Assembly (NCBI RefSeq): GCF_007989825.1
Contig: NZ_BJUA01000006.1
Coordinates: 1 to 64,000, forward strand
DNA from: Cellulomonas persica
Lineage (GTDB): Bacteria > Actinomycetota > Actinomycetes > Actinomycetales > Cellulomonadaceae
Reading direction: 5' to 3'
DNA: 64,000 nt
The first letter of the stretch is position 1. Each line of letters begins with the position of its first letter. Under the pieces are notes generated by a model. It was not told the DNA's origin. It searched no databases and saw only the letters and a program-made list of their open reading frames with translations. This document shows, one piece after another, positions 8,607-16,032 of this stretch. The translations under genes and the position numbers were made by a program.

Positions 8607-8644
8607 GTAACCTCGCGGAAACACTTGCCTCACACCAGAGAAAC
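8607..8644 (+). promoter_or_regulatory. GlnR-type operator upstream of glnA
   Basis: GTAAC-n6-GAAAC-n6-CTCAC-n6-GAAAC occupies 8607-8644 with exact 6-nt spacers. Only one base departs from the actinobacterial GlnR consensus gTnAC-n6-GaAAC repeated twice. An extra GTTAC half-site lies at 8587-8591. The box sits 11 bp upstream of the putative -10 (TAGCGT, 8655-8660). Binding of GlnR is inferred from the pattern; glnR itself is not in the window. Confidence 0.7.
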
Positions 8645-8654
8645 GGCCCCCGCC

Positions 8655-8660
8655 TAGCGT
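8655..8660 (+). promoter_or_regulatory. TAGCGT -10 element of glnA
   Basis: TAGCGT lies about 43 nt before the glnA ATG. This gene therefore has a leader and a ribosome-binding site (GAGGAG), unlike most genes nearby. Confidence 0.5.
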
Positions 8661-8702
8661 CTGGCTAGCCCGATGCGGGCACCATCGACCGAGGAGCAGC
8701 GG

Positions 8703-10127
8703 ATGTTCAGCAAGCCAGAGGAAGTCCTGGCGTTCATCAAGAGCGAGGACGTCAAGTTCGTCGACGTGCGTTTCTGTGACCTGCCCGGCGTGATGCAGCA
8801 CTTCAACGTCCCGGCCCAGTCGCTGGACGCCGACTTCTTCACGGACGGCCAGATGTTCGACGGTTCGTCGATCCGCGGCTTCCAGGCGATCCACGAGTCG
8901 GACATGAAGCTGGTGCCGGACGTCACGACGGCCTACGTCGACCCGTTCCGGGCGGAGAAGACGCTCAACATCAACTTCCACATCGTCGACCCGTACACCG
9001 ACGAGCCCTACAGCCGTGACCCGCGTCAGGTCGCCGCGAAGGCCGAGGCGTACCTGAAGTCGACCGGCATCGCGGACACCGCGTTCTTCGCGCCCGAGGC
9101 CGAGTTCTACATCTTCGACGACATCCGCTTCGAGACGAAGCAGAACGCGTCGTACTACTACATCGACTCCATCGAGGCCGCCTGGAACACGGGCCGCGTC
9201 GAGGAGGGTGGCAACCTCGGCCACAAGACGCCCTACAAGGGCGGCTACTTCCCCGTCCCGCCGGTCGACCACTTCGCCGACCTGCGCGACCAGATCTCGC
9301 TGCAGCTGGACGCCCTCGGCCTGGGCGTCGAGCGCGCGCACCACGAGGTCGGCACCGCCGGCCAGGCGGAGATCAACTACCGCTTCGACGAGCTCGCGAA
9401 GTCGGCCGACAAGGTCCAGCTCTTCAAGTACGTCGTGAAGAACGTGGCCCACGCTGCCGGCAAGACCGCGACGTTCATGCCGAAGCCCCTCTTCGGCGAC
9501 AACGGCTCGGGCATGCACGTGCACCAGTCGCTGTGGAAGAACGGCGAGCCGCTGTTCTTCGACGAGAAGGGCTACGGCGGCCTGTCCGACATCGCCCGCT
9601 GGTACATCGGCGGTCTGCTCAAGCACGCGCCCGCGCTGCTCGCGTTCACCAACCCGACGGTGAACTCCTACCACCGCCTGGTCCCGGGCTTCGAGGCGCC
9701 GGTCAACCTGGTGTACTCGGCCCGCAACCGCTCGGCGTGCATCCGCATCCCGGTCACCGGTTCGAACCCGAAGGCCAAGCGCATCGAGTTCCGCGTGCCG
9801 GACCCGTCGTCGAACCCGTACCTCGCGTTCGCGGCCATGCTCATGGCCGGCATCGACGGCATCCAGAACCGCATCGAGCCGCCCGAGCCGGTCGACAAGG
9901 ACCTGTACGAGCTGCCCCCCGAGGAGCACGCCCTCATCCAGCAGGTCCCGGGCTCGCTCTCCGAGGTGCTCGACAACCTCGAGGCCGACCACGACTGGCT
10001 GACCGCCGGCAACGTCTTCACGCCGGACCTGATCCAGACCTGGATCGACTACAAGCGCTCCGCCGAGGTGGACCCGATTCGTCTGCGGCCGCACCCGCAC
10101 GAGTTCGAGCTCTACTACGACGTGTGA
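8703..10127 (+). CDS. glnA: Glutamine synthetase type I
   Basis: 474 residues, the usual GS-I length. It makes glutamine from glutamate, ammonia and ATP as a dodecamer. Visible motifs are FDGSSIRGF, the glutamate/metal region '[11 protein letters not shown]', the '[14 protein letters not shown]' ATP-binding signature, 'NRSACIRIP' and the adenylylation loop DLYELPPEE with Tyr402, the target of GlnE. The ATG at 8703 follows GAGGAG; an in-frame ATG at 8673 lacks a ribosome-binding site. Regulation is likely two-fold: GlnR at the promoter and adenylylation by the GlnE encoded at 47.8-50.9 kb. Two strong hairpins follow. Confidence 0.97.
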   Translation: MFSKPEEVLAFIKSEDVKFVDVRFCDLPGVMQHFNVPAQSLDADFFTDGQMFDGSSIRGFQAIHESDMKLVPDVTTAYVDPFRAEKTLNINFHIVDPYTDEPYSRDPRQVAAKAEAYLKSTGIADTAFFAPEAEFYIFDDIRFETKQNASYYYIDSIEAAWNTGRVEEGGNLGHKTPYKGGYFPVPPVDHFADLRDQISLQLDALGLGVERAHHEVGTAGQAEINYRFDELAKSADKVQLFKYVVKNVAHAAGKTATFMPKPLFGDNGSGMHVHQSLWKNGEPLFFDEKGYGGLSDIARWYIGGLLKHAPALLAFTNPTVNSYHRLVPGFEAPVNLVYSARNRSACIRIPVTGSNPKAKRIEFRVPDPSSNPYLAFAAMLMAGIDGIQNRIEPPEPVDKDLYELPPEEHALIQQVPGSLSEVLDNLEADHDWLTAGNVFTPDLIQTWIDYKRSAEVDPIRLRPHPHEFELYYDV

Positions 10128-10132
10128 TCGTC

Positions 10133-10160
10133 CCGGCCCCCGGCTGCTCCCGGGGGCCGG
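10133..10160 (+). terminator. glnA terminator hairpin 1
   Basis: A 9-bp GC stem (CCGGCCCCC with GGGGGCCGG) begins 6 nt after the glnA stop. Confidence 0.6.
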
Positions 10161-10174
10161 TGACTCGCAGTGAC

Positions 10175-10210
10175 GGAACCCCCGTCGCCCCGGTGGGCGG
10201 CGGGGGTTCC
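10175..10210. terminator. glnA terminator hairpin 2
   Basis: GGAACCCCCG (10175-10184) pairs with CGGGGGTTCC (10201-10210), and the stem is extended inward by CGCCC/GGGCG around a CGGT loop. It lies between convergent glnA and the MCP gene and may serve both. Confidence 0.75.
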
Positions 10211-10236
10211 GTGGTCCTGGGGTTCCGTGGTCCTGG
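10205..10236 (+). repeat. Two perfect tandem copies of a 16-mer
   Basis: GGTTCCGTGGTCCTGG occurs at 10205-10220 and again at 10221-10236. The first copy starts inside the right arm of the preceding terminator hairpin. Confidence 0.85.
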
Positions 10237-10332
10237 ACACCGACGCGGCGCCGACGACGACGCGTCGACGAGCGCCGGCCGCACGTCCGCGTCCAGCTGT
10301 CGCGGCCGGGCGTCGCAGTGCGGCGGCCCGGC

Positions 10333-11217
10333 TCAGCCGGCGAACCGCCCGATGTCCGTGCGCAGGGTCTCGGCCATGCGGGAGAGGCCGCCGTCCGCGT
10401 CGCCCGCCGCGGCCGCGACGCCCTGCGCCTCCTGGTCGATCACCGAGATCACCGAGGCGATGCGCTCCATGGCCTGGACGACGTCCTGGGCCGCCTGCTG
10501 TGCCGCGGCGACCTGGGCCGCGATCTCCGACGACGACTGCGCGACGTCGTCGGACAGCGACTTGACCTCGCCGGCGACCACCGAGAACGCGCGCCCGGCG
10601 GCACCCGCGCGGGCCGCCTCGATCGTCGCGTTCAGCGCGAGCAGCCGCGTCTGGGCGGCGACGGCACCGATGACGTTCACGGCCGAGTCGATCTTCTCCG
10701 ACGACTGCGCCAGCCGTTCGACCAGGTGCGTGGCCTCGTCGAGCTCACGCACGGCCTCGCGCACCGAGTCCCCCAGGGACTGGGCGGACGCGCCGAGCTC
10801 CGTGGACGCCGCAGCCACGTGCTGCGACACCTCGACGGCCTGACCGACGACCTCGGCGCGCAGCGCGGTCTCCTGCCGCGTGCGCTCGGCGGAGTCCCGC
10901 ATGAGGTCGCGCGAGGCGTTGATGCGCCGTGCCCCGTCGCGGTACGCGCCGGGCAGTCCGCGCTCGATGAGCGTGCGGTGGAAGCGCCCGCGCGCACTCG
11001 CCCCGAGCGCCGCACCGGACTCGCGCACGAATGCGTCGTTGACGTCGAGCAGGTGGTTGAGGGCGTGGGCGAGCTCGGTGACCCGCTCGTCGACCGAGCC
11101 GACGACGCGGGCCTCGAGGTCGCCGGCTGCTGCGCGGCGCACCACCTCGACGACCGGTGCGAGGTCGGGCGTCGCGGACTCGACGGCCGTGCCGCTCGAG
11201 CGGCGACCGCCGATCAC
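10333..11217 (-). CDS. Cytosolic methyl-accepting chemotaxis signalling protein
   Basis: 294 residues with no transmembrane segment or signal peptide. The C-terminal half is an MCP coiled coil. The kinase-binding hairpin tip is recognisable as '[17 protein letters not shown]', followed by '[19 protein letters not shown]'. The N-terminal ~90 residues form an RxxxGDLEARV HAMP/linker-like helical region. Receptors of this kind control CheA through CheW. The GTG at 11217 overlaps the stop of the upstream PAS gene (GTGA), so the two are probably translated as a pair and together resemble an Aer receptor divided into two polypeptides. The arm after the tip is short and no C-terminal CheR-docking pentapeptide was seen. 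Confidence 0.8.
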   Translation of the reverse strand: MIGGRRSSGTAVESATPDLAPVVEVVRRAAAGDLEARVVGSVDERVTELAHALNHLLDVNDAFVRESGAALGASARGRFHRTLIERGLPGAYRDGARRINASRDLMRDSAERTRQETALRAEVVGQAVEVSQHVAAASTELGASAQSLGDSVREAVRELDEATHLVERLAQSSEKIDSAVNVIGAVAAQTRLLALNATIEAARAGAAGRAFSVVAGEVKSLSDDVAQSSSEIAAQVAAAQQAAQDVVQAMERIASVISVIDQEAQGVAAAAGDADGGLSRMAETLRTDIGRFAG

Positions 11218-11759
11218 CGGACCCCGCCGTGACGGTTGATGACGTCCCAGACGAACTCGTCGTAGGACACGCCACGCTGCTCGAGCGTGCTGCTCAGCAG
11301 CGCTCCGGACGCGGCGACCGCCTGGTTGCCGGTGCCGTGGCGGCGCTCCTCGCGCAGCAGCACGTCGTACAGCTCCTCCACCTCCCGCACGGCCGCGGGC
11401 GCGGGCAGACGGCGGTTCGAGTGGTACCCGACCGTGCGTCCGTCGCGCTGCGACGGCGTGACGTGCGCCAGGACCCAGTAGTACGAGCCGTCGGTGGCGA
11501 GGTTCTTGACGTAGGCGAAGATCTCGTCGCCCTCCCGGATCGTGTCCCACAGCCTCTGGAACACCGCACGCGGCATGTCCGGGTGCCGGATCACCGAGTG
11601 GGGCTGCCCGAGCAGCTCGTCCAGCTCGAAGCCCGACACTCGGACGAACACGTCGTTGGCGTAGGTGATGCGGCCCTGGGGATCCGTCTTCGAGACGATG
11701 ATCTCCTCCGCACCGAAGGTGCGCTCGACCGAGGTCGGGGTGATCGAGGCAGTTCTCAC
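11214..11759 (-). CDS. Aer-type PAS sensor protein
   Basis: 181 residues. The PAS domain spans about residues 15-115 and carries the Aer signature: [19 protein letters not shown], '[12 protein letters not shown]', '[18 protein letters not shown]'. In Aer this subtype binds FAD and reports redox or energy state; FAD binding here is inferred. A helical segment of about 65 residues follows ([17 protein letters not shown], then [16 protein letters not shown]). The GTG start at 11759 has GGAG upstream. The last 4 bp overlap the start of the MCP gene. Confidence 0.8.
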   Translation of the reverse strand: MRTASITPTSVERTFGAEEIIVSKTDPQGRITYANDVFVRVSGFELDELLGQPHSVIRHPDMPRAVFQRLWDTIREGDEIFAYVKNLATDGSYYWVLAHVTPSQRDGRTVGYHSNRRLPAPAAVREVEELYDVLLREERRHGTGNQAVAASGALLSSTLEQRGVSYDEFVWDVINRHGGVR

Positions 11760-11906
11760 GGGCGACTCCAGATGGTCGGGTGCGCGCCGTCTGCGCACTG
11801 CCCTCCCATCGACCGCAACGGTTCCCGCGAGAGCCGTTCCGCACCGCAAGTCCGCAGGTCAGAGCACACATCTGGGTGAACGAACACCCGTTCGGCCCTG
11901 GCCTTT

Positions 11907-11922
11907 GGTCCCACCTGGGACC
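11907..11922 (-). terminator. Possible tetR terminator
   Basis: GGTCCC-acct-GGGACC is a perfect 6-bp stem located 26 nt downstream of the tetR stop on the reverse strand. It is short, so support is weak. Confidence 0.3.
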
Positions 11923-11947
11923 CCGGTCGCCGTGAGCTCGCGCGCGG

Positions 11948-12517
11948 TCACGCGTCGGGGGTCGTCGGACGCATGCCGTCGAGCAGGATCGAGGTGAGAC
12001 GGCCGACGAGGTCCGGCGCCCTGCGGCCCACCGCGTCGGGCAGAGGCCGGGTGATCAGGCCGATCGCGAGGACGAGCTCGAGCGCGCTCAGGTCGGCGCG
12101 GACGAGGTGCGCGGCGCGCGCCTGCGCGAGGAGGTCCTCGACGCCCGACAGCGCCTCGTCCTGCGCGGTGCGGACGGTCGCCGAGAGGTCGTCGGCCAGG
12201 TGCACGGCGAGCGCGGCGGACAGCGCGCCCAGGTCGAGGTCGACGAGCCGCCGCACGTAGCCGTGCCAGGCGGTGACCGGTGCGCTGCCCATCTGCTCGG
12301 CGGCGTCCTGCGCGGCTGCTCGCACGTCGTCGAGGATCGCGAGCGCGACCTCGTCGGCGAGGTCGGCGCGCGAGGCGAAGTTGCGGTAGAGCGTCGCGAT
12401 CCCGACGCCCGCGGCCTCCGCCACCGCCTCGAGCGCGACGTCGCTGCCGTGCACGGCGAAGAGGTGGCGCGCGGCGCGGACCAGGCCGTCGCGGCGGCGC
12501 GCTGCATCGGCTCGCAC
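11948..12517 (-). CDS. TetR-family transcriptional regulator
   Basis: 189 residues. The N-terminal TetR helix-turn-helix is clear: [20 protein letters not shown], then '[18 protein letters not shown]'. The C-terminal ligand domain is of the SbtR-like type ([20 protein letters not shown] and [20 protein letters not shown]). The GTG start at 12517 follows GGAGGA, though with a short 3-nt spacing. The gene is divergent from the membrane protein at 12666, and two inverted repeats lie in the gap. It probably represses that gene and itself, with an unknown inducer. Confidence 0.85.
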   Translation of the reverse strand: MRADAARRRDGLVRAARHLFAVHGSDVALEAVAEAAGVGIATLYRNFASRADLADEVALAILDDVRAAAQDAAEQMGSAPVTAWHGYVRRLVDLDLGALSAALAVHLADDLSATVRTAQDEALSGVEDLLAQARAAHLVRADLSALELVLAIGLITRPLPDAVGRRAPDLVGRLTSILLDGMRPTTPDA

Positions 12518-12576
12518 GGATCCTCCGGTCTGTGATGGTCGCCACGGTCGTCGCGAGTTGACGGGACAAGTGTAAC

Positions 12577-12593
12577 CGGAGGAGCATCCTCCG
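12577..12593. promoter_or_regulatory. Operator 1 for the TetR regulator
   Basis: CGGAGGAGCATCCTCCG is a perfect inverted repeat (7-bp arms, 3-bp centre) in the tetR/membrane-protein divergent region. Confidence 0.65.
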
Positions 12594-12599
12594 CATAAC

Positions 12600-12616
12600 C
12601 GGAGGCGCAGTCTCCG
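12600..12616. promoter_or_regulatory. Operator 2 for the TetR regulator
   Basis: CGGAGGCGCAGTCTCCG is a slightly degenerate copy of operator 1. The centres are 23 bp apart, consistent with two dimers binding near the same face of the helix. Confidence 0.6.
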
Positions 12617-12665
12617 ATTACGTCGCCGCCTCCGGCGCGACCCCACCCTCCCACCCAAGGAACCC

Positions 12666-13760
12666 ATGTCTGCGACGCACGACCAGCAACCTGCCGCCTC
12701 CCCCGAGCCTGCGGTGCTCCCCACCGCGGCACGCCGCGCCCCCCGACCGCTCGTCATCCTGGTCGGCATGACGGTCGCACTCGGTGCGGTCCTGGCGCTG
12801 CTGCTCGCGATCTTCATCCTGCCGTCGCTCAAGAGCGGCCCGCACGACCTGCCCGTCGGCGTCGTCGGCCCGCCCACCGCACTCACTCAGGTCGAGGAGG
12901 CGCTCGCGACCTCCGCGCCCGGCGCCTACGACCTGCAGCCGTTCGCGAGCGCGGACGCCCTCACGCAGGCGGTCGAGGACCGCGAGGTCGTGGGCGGGTT
13001 CGTCGTGGAGCCGACCGGTATCCGGGCCGTCGTCGCGACCGCGGGCTCGGCCGCGATCGCGCAGTCGGTGTCGGCGGCGGCCCAGGGCCTCGGCGCAGCC
13101 ATGGGCGTCGCGGCGACGACGACGGACGTCGTGCCCCTGCCCGCGTCCGACCCGTCGGGCATCGGCATCGGCGGACTGGCGTTCCCGCTCGTGTTCGGCG
13201 GGATCGTGCCCGCCGTCGCGTTCCGCTCGGCGTTCGCGCGGAGCAACACCTGGAAGCTCGCGGGCATCGGCCTCTTCTCGCTCGTGGGCGGCATGATCGT
13301 CGCGGCCGTCCTGCAGTTCGGGTTCGGCAGCATCGAGTCCGCCTTCTGGCCCGTCGCGGCATCCATGGCCCTCGGCATCGCCGCGATGTCCTTCCCGCTG
13401 TCGGGCCTGCAGCTCGCGTTCGGCGGCAAGGGCTTCACGATCGGCGCGATGAGCATGATGTTCCTCGGCAACCCGTTCGCCGGGATCGCCACGACCGCCG
13501 CGTGGCTGCCGGCCGGTCTCGGCACGTTCGGCCAGATCCTGCCCCCGGGCGCGACAGGCACGCTCGTGCGCTCGGTCGCCTACTTCGGGGGCACCGGCGG
13601 CCTCACCGCGGGCCTCACGCTCGGCGCGTGGGTCGTCGGCGGACTCGTGATCCACACGGTCGGCAGCGTCCGCGCGAAGGCCGCGCCGGTCGTCGTCGCG
13701 ACCGAGGGCGCCGCGGCCGAGGTCGACCAGCGCGAGGCGGTCGCCACCGTCGGGGCCTGA
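12666..13760 (+). CDS. ABC-2/YhgE-Pip-like membrane protein
   Basis: 364 residues. The topology is one N-terminal transmembrane segment (about 28-50), an extracytoplasmic domain of about 130 residues opening with 'HDLPVGVVGPP', then five or six closely spaced C-terminal segments. This is the layout of ABC-2-type permeases and the YhgE/Pip and DUF3533 families, which take part in export or secretion. No ATPase partner is adjacent. The ATG follows AAGGAA. TetR control from the shared operators suggests an inducible efflux-type function, which is an inference. Confidence 0.65.
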   Translation: MSATHDQQPAASPEPAVLPTAARRAPRPLVILVGMTVALGAVLALLLAIFILPSLKSGPHDLPVGVVGPPTALTQVEEALATSAPGAYDLQPFASADALTQAVEDREVVGGFVVEPTGIRAVVATAGSAAIAQSVSAAAQGLGAAMGVAATTTDVVPLPASDPSGIGIGGLAFPLVFGGIVPAVAFRSAFARSNTWKLAGIGLFSLVGGMIVAAVLQFGFGSIESAFWPVAASMALGIAAMSFPLSGLQLAFGGKGFTIGAMSMMFLGNPFAGIATTAAWLPAGLGTFGQILPPGATGTLVRSVAYFGGTGGLTAGLTLGAWVVGGLVIHTVGSVRAKAAPVVVATEGAAAEVDQREAVATVGA

Positions 13761-13828
13761 GCCGCCAGGACGAGCGGCCGGCTGATCCCGCCGTCAGGCT
13801 CGGCAGCCGCGCGCCGCCGGGACGCCCC

Positions 13829-14245
13829 TCAGCGCTGGGGCGGCGCCTGCGGGTCCTGGTCCGGAGCGCTGACGTCGTCGCCGAGCCGCGCCTCGCGCTC
13901 GCGCAGGCTGCGCTCCCAGTCGCGCAGCATCTGCTCGTGCTTCTCGTCGGACTCCCGCATCGCGGCGAGGAACTCCCGGTCGACGTCCGCCGAGGCGCGG
14001 GGACGCTCGTACTCCGGGAAGCCGGCCGTCTGCGTCGAGGGCCACGGGGCGTGCAGGCGCGGCTCGCGCTCCGGGCGGCCCGCGACGAGCCACGCGACCG
14101 CGCCGATCACCGGGACGAGCACGATGAGGAGCACCCACATGGACTTCGCGAGGTTGCGCACGCGGTACTGGTCGGTCTGGATGCAGTCGATCAGGCAGTA
14201 GACCGTCAGGCCGATCTCGACCAGGAACCCCACGTAGCGCAGCAT
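13829..14245 (-). CDS. PLDc_N-domain small membrane protein
   Basis: 138 residues. Two transmembrane segments at the N-terminus (LRYVGFLVEIGLTVYCLIDC; SMWVLLIVLVPVIGAVAWLV) frame the conserved 'RNLAKSMWVLLI' motif of the phospholipase D-nuclease N-terminal domain family. A charged, partly helical cytosolic tail of about 80 residues with EKHEQMLRDWERSLREREAR follows. No PLD catalytic HKD motif is present. The ATG at 14245 has a GGGGGA upstream; in-frame extension further upstream would not be membrane-like. Function unknown. Confidence 0.75.
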   Translation of the reverse strand: MLRYVGFLVEIGLTVYCLIDCIQTDQYRVRNLAKSMWVLLIVLVPVIGAVAWLVAGRPEREPRLHAPWPSTQTAGFPEYERPRASADVDREFLAAMRESDEKHEQMLRDWERSLREREARLGDDVSAPDQDPQAPPQR

Positions 14246-14443
14246 CTCGTCCCCCGGCTGTCGGCCACGCCCCGACCGGCGTGCAGCCGCACCGTAGCGG
14301 AACGCCGGTCCCTCGCGGGCGAGTTCCGGCGCGCAGTCGGGCTGGTGAGGCACATGGTGCCTCTCCCGGCCCACCCTCGAAAGGTGCGGTGCGCATCCCG
14401 AAACGTTCAGGCCGTGTCTGCGGCGACGCCGCGCTCTGCACGA

Positions 14444-14455
14444 TGAACTCGTTCA
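14444..14455. promoter_or_regulatory. Possible operator upstream of the esterase-CBM2 gene
   Basis: TGAACTCGTTCA is a perfect 12-bp palindrome, 26 bp before the esterase ATG. Short palindromes here could be LacI- or other sugar-regulator sites, but it does not match the TGGGAGCGCTCCCA box of known cellulose regulators. Confidence 0.3.
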
Positions 14456-14481
14456 CGCACCGCTCGAGGGGAGACGCAGTC

Positions 14482-15882
14482 ATGTGGAGCGCACGGATCA
14501 GAGCGACCGCACGGTGGGGGGTGGCCGCACTCGTCGCCGTCGGGGCGATCACCGCCGCGGGGACGTCGGCGAACGCCGTCCAGACCACGCCGAACATCGC
14601 CTACGCCCCCGCCGACCCAGCCGGCTCGCGCGGGCACCTGCTCGACCTGTACGTCCCCGACGGGGCCGGCCCGTGGCCCCTCGTCGTGTGGTCGACCGGA
14701 TCCGCGTGGACGTCCGACGACGGCAAGGCCGGCGCGAACGCGATCGCCCAGCAGCTCAACCCGCGCGGCATCGCGGTCGCGGGGGTGAGCGTCCGCTCGA
14801 GCTCGCAGGCGAAGTTCCCGGCCCAGGTCCACGACGTCAAGGCCGCGATCCGCTACCTGCGCGCGAACGCCGCGCAGTACCGGCTCGACCCCGGCAAGTT
14901 CGCCACGATGGGCGACTCCTCGGGCGGGTGGGTCGCCGCGATGGGCGCGCTCACCGGCGGCGTCGCCTCGCTCGAGGGCAACCTCGGCACGACGGGCGTG
15001 TCCAGCACGGTCCAGGCCGGCGTCGACTTCTTCGGACCGACCGACTTCATCCGCCTCGCGCAGCAGGACCAGGGCGGCTGGATCGACCACAACAGCCCCG
15101 ACGCACCCGAGGCCCAGCTGCTCGGCTGCGCCATCCCGTCGTGCCCCGACAAGGCGCGCCAGGCCGACCCGATCAGGTACGTCGACGCGAACGACCCGCC
15201 GATGCTCCTGCTGCACGGGCGCGCGGACAACGTGGTGCCGCACGCGCAGACCGAGATCCTGTACGACGCACTCAACGCCGCGTGCGTCGACACCCGGTTC
15301 TTCTCGGTGCCGGGCGCCGGTCACAGCCACGCGGACGTCACGAGCGCCTCGCGCTACGGCCAGCAGACCGTCCGCACGACGGACGGCTGCCGCGAGACCG
15401 TCACCCAGGGCACCCCGAACCCGAGCTGGGACACGATCGCCGCGTTCCTGAAGGACGCCTGGGCAGGCACCGGCCCGACGCCGACGCCGACCCCCACCCC
15501 GACGCCGACGTCGACCCCCACGCCCACGCCGACCCCCACGCCGACGAGCACCCCGACCCCGACGCCCACGTCGTCGCCGACCTCGAACCCGCAGGCCGGG
15601 TGCACCGCGACGTACACGGTCGTGAGCAGCTGGCCGGGCGGGTTCGTCTCCGAGGTCAAGGTCACGGCAGGCAACGGACCCCTCGGCGGGTGGCGCGTCA
15701 GCGTCTCGCTGCCGTCCGGCTCGGCGACGAACGTGTGGAGCGGCCAGTCCGCCGGTGGCTCGCACCTGACGGTGACGAACGCTCCGTGGAACGGGCAGCT
15801 CGGCGCCGGGCAGAGCACGGTGTTCGGGTTCCAGGGCACCGGTTCCGGCGCTGGCGCCACCGTGAGCTGCGCGGCGGCTTAG
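14482..15882 (+). CDS. Secreted alpha/beta-hydrolase esterase with CBM2 domain
   Basis: 466 residues. A Sec-type signal peptide (ARWGVAALVAVGAITAAG, cleavage near ANA) is followed by an alpha/beta-hydrolase domain of the BD-FAE/acetyl-esterase type. The nucleophile is Ser146 in GDSSG, with Asp249 (RADNV) and His281 (GHSHAD). A Pro-Thr linker (about 333-371) leads to a family 2 carbohydrate-binding module (374-466) with its N- and C-terminal cysteines and 'NAPWNGQLGAGQSTVFGF'. It most likely removes acetyl or feruloyl groups from hemicellulose while bound to cellulose or xylan. The ATG at 14482 has GAGGGGAG upstream. A strong terminator follows. Confidence 0.88.
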   Translation: MWSARIRATARWGVAALVAVGAITAAGTSANAVQTTPNIAYAPADPAGSRGHLLDLYVPDGAGPWPLVVWSTGSAWTSDDGKAGANAIAQQLNPRGIAVAGVSVRSSSQAKFPAQVHDVKAAIRYLRANAAQYRLDPGKFATMGDSSGGWVAAMGALTGGVASLEGNLGTTGVSSTVQAGVDFFGPTDFIRLAQQDQGGWIDHNSPDAPEAQLLGCAIPSCPDKARQADPIRYVDANDPPMLLLHGRADNVVPHAQTEILYDALNAACVDTRFFSVPGAGHSHADVTSASRYGQQTVRTTDGCRETVTQGTPNPSWDTIAAFLKDAWAGTGPTPTPTPTPTPTSTPTPTPTPTPTSTPTPTPTSSPTSNPQAGCTATYTVVSSWPGGFVSEVKVTAGNGPLGGWRVSVSLPSGSATNVWSGQSAGGSHLTVTNAPWNGQLGAGQSTVFGFQGTGSGAGATVSCAAA

Positions 15883-15896
15883 TCCCGTCGCGCACC

Positions 15897-15939
15897 GCAG
15901 GACCGGCGGGCACGTGCCGACAGTGCCCGCCGGTCCTGC
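15897..15939 (+). terminator. Terminator after the esterase-CBM2 gene
   Basis: A perfect 17-bp inverted repeat (15897-15913 with 15923-15939) with a 9-nt loop lies 14 nt after the stop codon. Confidence 0.8.
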
Positions 15940-15962
15940 ACCCCCGGCGTGTCCTCGTCGCC

Positions 15963-15980
15963 GTGACGCGCCCGTGACGC
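15963..15980 (+). promoter_or_regulatory. GTGACGC-n4-GTGACGC direct repeat (SARP-type site?)
   Basis: Two identical heptamers start 11 bp apart. A -10 element (TAGCGT) begins 9 nt after the second. This is the geometry of SARP binding sites. The same heptamer pair occurs upstream of the contractile-system sheath gene. Confidence 0.45.
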
Positions 15981-15989
15981 CGGTCCCGC

Positions 15990-15995
15990 TAGCGT
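15990..15995 (+). promoter_or_regulatory. TAGCGT -10 element
   Basis: Putative -10 box for the secreted-protein gene at 16033. It gives a leader of about 30 nt that contains the GAGGAGG ribosome-binding site. Confidence 0.5.
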
Positions 15996-16032
15996 CCGCG
16001 TATCGATCCCGACGAGCCTCGAGGAGGCTCCC

